From: Chthoniobacter sp.
GTDB lineage: Bacteria > Verrucomicrobiota > Verrucomicrobiia > Chthoniobacterales > Chthoniobacteraceae
Length of the DNA: 8,635 nucleotides
Assembly (NCBI GenBank): GCA_025351065.1
Contig: JANXWQ010000150.1
Span: 1-8,635 of the forward strand
Direction of reading: 5' to 3'
This document shows positions 6,887 to 8,635 of this stretch, one piece after another. A program made the position numbers and the translations under genes. The notes under the pieces were generated by a model. The model searched no databases. It worked only from the letters and a program-made list of their open reading frames with translations, and was not told where the DNA came from. Position 1 is the stretch's first letter. Every line of letters starts with the position of its first letter.

Positions 6887-7343
6887 GCACCGGTTTGAGT
6901 TTGTCATTGTGGGCGGTTACGCCGCGCTCGGACATGGTTCGACCTACATGACGTTCGACGTGGATGTCTGCGCACCTTGCGAAATGACCGACTTGGAAAA
7001 CCTGTCGCGCTTGCATTCGGCGCTCGTGGATTTGCATCCCAGGCATCGGATGGTGCCGTACGACAGACCTCTCGTTTTTCCCCCGCACTCCATCGAGGAA
7101 ACGGGCAACATTTATCTCAAAACCGATCTCGGTCAGATTGACGTGCTGGGAAAAATCGAGCTTGGCGACTACCCTTTTGTGTTGGCTCACAGCGTCATTT
7201 TGAAACTTCCTTTTGGCATCTGCCGGGTGCTCGATTTGTCCACGCTGATCCGCAGTAAAAAAACCACCGCACGGCCCAAAGATTTGCTCGTTGCCCAGCA
7301 GCTCTCCGCCATTCTCGAAGCCACGCAACCACCGCACCCATGA
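6849..7343 (+). CDS. Stand-alone nucleotidyltransferase-fold protein (AbiEii/DUF6036-like)
   Basis: 164 aa. The N-terminal half shows the minimal polymerase-beta-like NTase core: FVIVGGYAALGHGSTYMTFDVDV, with GG at 22-23, catalytic-type acids D37 and D39, and a likely third acid D98 in LGQIDVLG. The C-terminal half has VLDLSTLIRSKKTTARPKDLLVAQQL, whose RSK...RPKDL pattern is typical of AbiEii-type and related NTases. Such proteins transfer nucleotides to RNA or protein targets, often as part of toxin-antitoxin or phage-defence pairs; activity here is inferred from motifs. No HEPN or MNT partner is visible, and the small overlapping ORF upstream is the only candidate. Base composition appears lower in GC than sucC, suggesting an accessory origin. 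Its stop overlaps the next start as ATGA. Confidence 0.8.
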   Translation: MADLAQILTRLIEHRFEFVIVGGYAALGHGSTYMTFDVDVCAPCEMTDLENLSRLHSALVDLHPRHRMVPYDRPLVFPPHSIEETGNIYLKTDLGQIDVLGKIELGDYPFVLAHSVILKLPFGICRVLDLSTLIRSKKTTARPKDLLVAQQLSAILEATQPPHP

Positions 7344-7423
7344 CCCGGATCACCGGGATCGCCTTTTCCTCCTACCCTGTCCTCGACGTGCCGCGCGCCC
7401 GCGCTTTTTACGCGCATGGTTAG
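7340..7423 (+). pseudogene. 5' remnant of a VOC/glyoxalase family gene
   Basis: ATG at 7340 overlaps the NTase stop (ATGA). The reading MTRITGIAFSSYPVLDVPRA, then RAFY, matches the first strand and helix of glyoxalase/bleomycin-resistance (VOC) proteins, which normally continue into a ..FYE-x-xLGL loop and run to about 120 residues. Here the homology ends at Tyr24 (7409-7411). The following codons Ala-His-Gly and the TAG stop (7421-7423) belong to the attC arm at 7412-7425. About 80% of the gene is therefore missing, and no remainder is found elsewhere in the window. Coupling to the NTase suggests both were once in one plus-strand operon. The product would be non-functional. Confidence 0.7.
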
Positions 7424-7425
7424 GC
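7412..7425 (-). repeat. Half attC site (R''-L'' arm) at the cassette/VOC junction
   Basis: Read on the minus strand this is GCCTAACCATGCGC, which matches 13 of 14 bases with the start of the complete attC at 7978-7965 (GCCTAACCCTGCGC). It sits 26 bases after the stop of the membrane-protein gene, as expected for an attC following its cassette gene. Beyond 7412 the sequence becomes VOC coding sequence, and no partner core box (GCCTAAC on the plus strand) occurs in the next 130 bases. The site is therefore truncated. Confidence 0.7.
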
Positions 7426-7450
7426 GTTGCGGCTCTTGGAAGAGCAGCGT

Positions 7451-7837
7451 TCAAAAGAAGGTGCGATAGAGCGCGTAAAGGAAGCTCGGAAGAAAGACGA
7501 GGACTGAAAGAACCTTCGCGAACTGACTGAAGGGCCAAAGGCGCTCGCTGAGGCTCCAGAAGTAATGGAAGTGGAGAAATGCACCGGCCGCGATGTAGGC
7601 GGTGGCGAGCCAAAAGCCTGCGTCGCCGCTGAGGTCCGAACTACCGCCACGACCGAAGAGCGTGGTGTGACCGCGCTGAATGCAAATGCTGCCGTAGATG
7701 ATCGGCACGGCTGCCAGAACGACGCCCGCAAGCCACTGCTTCGTGCGTCCGCCGGATGGCGCATCAGCCAAATCCTCGGCGTCATCGAAATAAGTCCGCA
7801 TCGGTCGTGTCCAGATGCTCTCCTTGGCTTTCTTCAT
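7451..7837 (-). CDS. Cassette-borne hypothetical membrane protein
   Basis: 128 aa. A polar, charged N-terminus of about 34 residues (MKKAKESIWTRPMRTYFDDAEDL...) is followed by three predicted membrane helices: about 35-53 (WLAGVVLAAVPIIYGSICI), 74-96 (GFWLATAYIAAGAFLHFHYF) and 106-126 (AKVLSVLVFLPSFLYALY), ending in RTFF. I recognise no family. The start at 7835-7837 lies 17 bases after the attC R' box (7855-7861), and the stop is 26 bases before the half attC, the compact layout typical of integron cassettes. A second possible start is the Met at residue 13. It has no promoter of its own that I can see, so expression may depend on transcription from upstream cassettes or an integron promoter outside the window. 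Longer plus-strand frames over this gene are antisense. Confidence 0.75.
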   Translation of the reverse strand: MKKAKESIWTRPMRTYFDDAEDLADAPSGGRTKQWLAGVVLAAVPIIYGSICIQRGHTTLFGRGGSSDLSGDAGFWLATAYIAAGAFLHFHYFWSLSERLWPFSQFAKVLSVLVFLPSFLYALYRTFF

Positions 7838-7854
7838 GGTGTGCGCGTAGCGAC

Positions 7855-7978
7855 GCCTAACGACCCCAAGCTCAGCGACGGCGGAGGCTGGCGTGCTGGC
7901 TGCGCGGTGGGGGCAAGGCGGTGGCCGGAAGCAGCCAGCGTGACAGCCGGAGCAGTTCGCGGCAGCGCAGGGTTAGGC
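7855..7978 (-). repeat. Complete attC site (integron cassette recombination site), 124 bp
   Basis: On the minus strand it opens with R'' GCCTAAC (7978-7972) and closes with R' GTTAGGC (7861-7855), both fitting the RYYYAAC/GTTRRRY core consensus. An inner imperfect stem pairs 7931-7948 with 7886-7903 (15 of 18 positions; GCTGGCTGC/GCAGCCAGC is perfect), with a 27-base tip. Candidate L boxes are L'' at 7957-7966 (10 bases) and L' at 7870-7878 (9 bases). The extra base in L'' matches the known attC asymmetry and sets the array orientation as minus, in agreement with both flanking genes. The cassette boundary, by the G/TT rule, is between 7861 and 7860. The length is in the known attC range of about 57-141 bp. 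Confidence 0.85.
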
Positions 7979-8006
7979 GGCTTTTTGGAAGTTGGAAAAG
8001 CTCCCA

Positions 8007-8576
8007 TTAGAGTTTGTTTGTCTGTGGTGGCAAGGGCGGCGGCTGTGGCGGTTTTCTGCAAGCGAGTTCGTCGCGGTGGCTGTGAACATACTCCAAGAGC
8101 GTCAGGTAAACGTCTTTGGTCTTCTTGTAGTGGGGATGAAGCTGGTAGTAACGACCATTGAGGTCGCCTAAGTTGGCTTCGACGGCCTGCTCTATATCCC
8201 ACCCAACTCCATTGTCGGGGTCCCACCACGGCTCTGGCAACGGATCAGGGAAGATAAGTCCGTGACGCTCCATAACTGCTTTGGCTTCCTCCATGATTTT
8301 GACGTGTTCGACCGCGCCAATGGCTCTTGTGGCGTTGAGACCGCGAGCGAAGCTCTCCGGCCCGCCGCAGTAGCCCAGATGCACCGTGAAGCCATTCCCC
8401 ATTGCGGAGTCAAAGGCACAGAAATCTCGAACTGCGATCTCTGGTGACAGAAGCACAGAGGAGTCGCCTACGAGACGATGCCAAAGGTCGTAAGCCACTT
8501 TGATTGCGGGTCGGCCTCCCGCCGCATCAATCTTGTCTGGGAAGTAATCAGCGACATCGTAAACCGGTTGTTCCAT
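8007..8576 (-). CDS. DMP19/DUF4375-like protein in an integron cassette
   Basis: 189 aa. The central part, FDSAMGNGFTVHLGYCGGPESFARGLNATRAIGAVEHVKIMEEA, resembles the NGG-F...ALxxIGA...A pattern of the DMP19/DUF4375 family. The later part, LGDLNGRYYQLHPHYKKTKDVYLTLLEYVHSH, resembles the family's ..RYY..D..LLEYI end. Some members are acidic DNA mimics; whether this one is cannot be said, although the charge is only mildly acidic. The tail is proline-rich (KPPQPPPLPPQTNKL). There is no signal peptide or membrane segment. The stop is 28 bases before the attC R'' box, the standard position of a cassette gene. The ATG at 8574-8576 is the first in frame. GC content appears lower than in the feo and suc genes, consistent with acquisition. 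Confidence 0.75.
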   Translation of the reverse strand: MEQPVYDVADYFPDKIDAAGGRPAIKVAYDLWHRLVGDSSVLLSPEIAVRDFCAFDSAMGNGFTVHLGYCGGPESFARGLNATRAIGAVEHVKIMEEAKAVMERHGLIFPDPLPEPWWDPDNGVGWDIEQAVEANLGDLNGRYYQLHPHYKKTKDVYLTLLEYVHSHRDELACRKPPQPPPLPPQTNKL

Positions 8577-8602
8577 ACGTTTTAGGGTGAGTGTGCGAAG
8601 TC

Positions 8603-8609
8603 GCCGAAC
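8603..8609 (-). other. Possible degenerate R' core box of the preceding attC
   Basis: On the minus strand this reads GTTCGGC, one base off the GTTRRRY core. It lies 26 bases before the ATG of the DMP19-like gene, close to the spacing seen for the next cassette (17 bases). If real, it marks the upstream boundary of that cassette and predicts an attC continuing past the window edge. A single 7-base near match is weak evidence on its own. Confidence 0.25.
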
Positions 8610-8635
8610 TAGAAGTAGAAGTAGGCTTCCCTTTT

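Noticed and set aside
7565..8161. 198-aa plus-strand frame across the cassette region
   Set aside because: It runs antisense through the membrane-protein gene and straight through the attC inverted repeat, has no recognisable domain, and starts inside the opposing gene.

Overview
The window is GC-rich chromosomal DNA. The style of the genes suggests Verrucomicrobiota, perhaps Opitutaceae: two adjacent FeoA genes ahead of a FeoB of about 700 residues and a tiny Cys-rich FeoB-associated membrane protein, a PAS protein with an anti-sigma-like helical N-terminus, and starts that mostly lack a Shine-Dalgarno sequence. This placement is inferred from protein style; no rRNA or marker phylogeny is present.

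Layout. Positions 39-5280 form a co-directional minus-strand block. In transcription order it holds glpD (FAD-dependent glycerol-3-phosphate dehydrogenase), a Cys-rich FeoA, a second conventional FeoA, feoB, a FeoB-associated Cys-rich membrane peptide, and a PAS protein whose domain resembles a LOV domain without the photoactive Cys. The FeoA pair and the feoB/Cys-peptide pair are each joined by an ATGA stop/start overlap. A large imperfect stem-loop built from a facing pair of related repeat units lies between the second feoA and feoB.

A 167-base divergent spacer with a hairpin and T-tract separates glpD from plus-strand sucC (succinyl-CoA synthetase beta subunit). The expected sucD does not follow sucC. 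Instead there is a small unknown ORF, a stand-alone nucleotidyltransferase-fold gene overlapping it, and the first 24 codons of a VOC/glyoxalase gene overlapping that by ATGA.

The right end (about 7412-8635) is the most notable part. It reads as an integron gene-cassette segment on the minus strand: a 189-aa DMP19/DUF4375-like gene, a complete attC-type recombination site of 124 bp (7855-7978, with GCCTAAC/GTTAGGC core boxes and an imperfect inverted repeat), and a 128-aa three-helix membrane protein gene. The membrane-protein gene is followed by only the first half of a second attC (7412-7425). That half site is joined at 7411/7412 to the broken VOC gene, whose stop codon lies inside the attC core. 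This looks like a recombination or deletion scar between a conserved chromosomal region and a cassette array. No integrase gene is in the window.

No stretch longer than 300 bases lacks a gene. The longest spacers are 167 bases (5281-5447) and about 169 bases (7838-8006, almost entirely the attC site).
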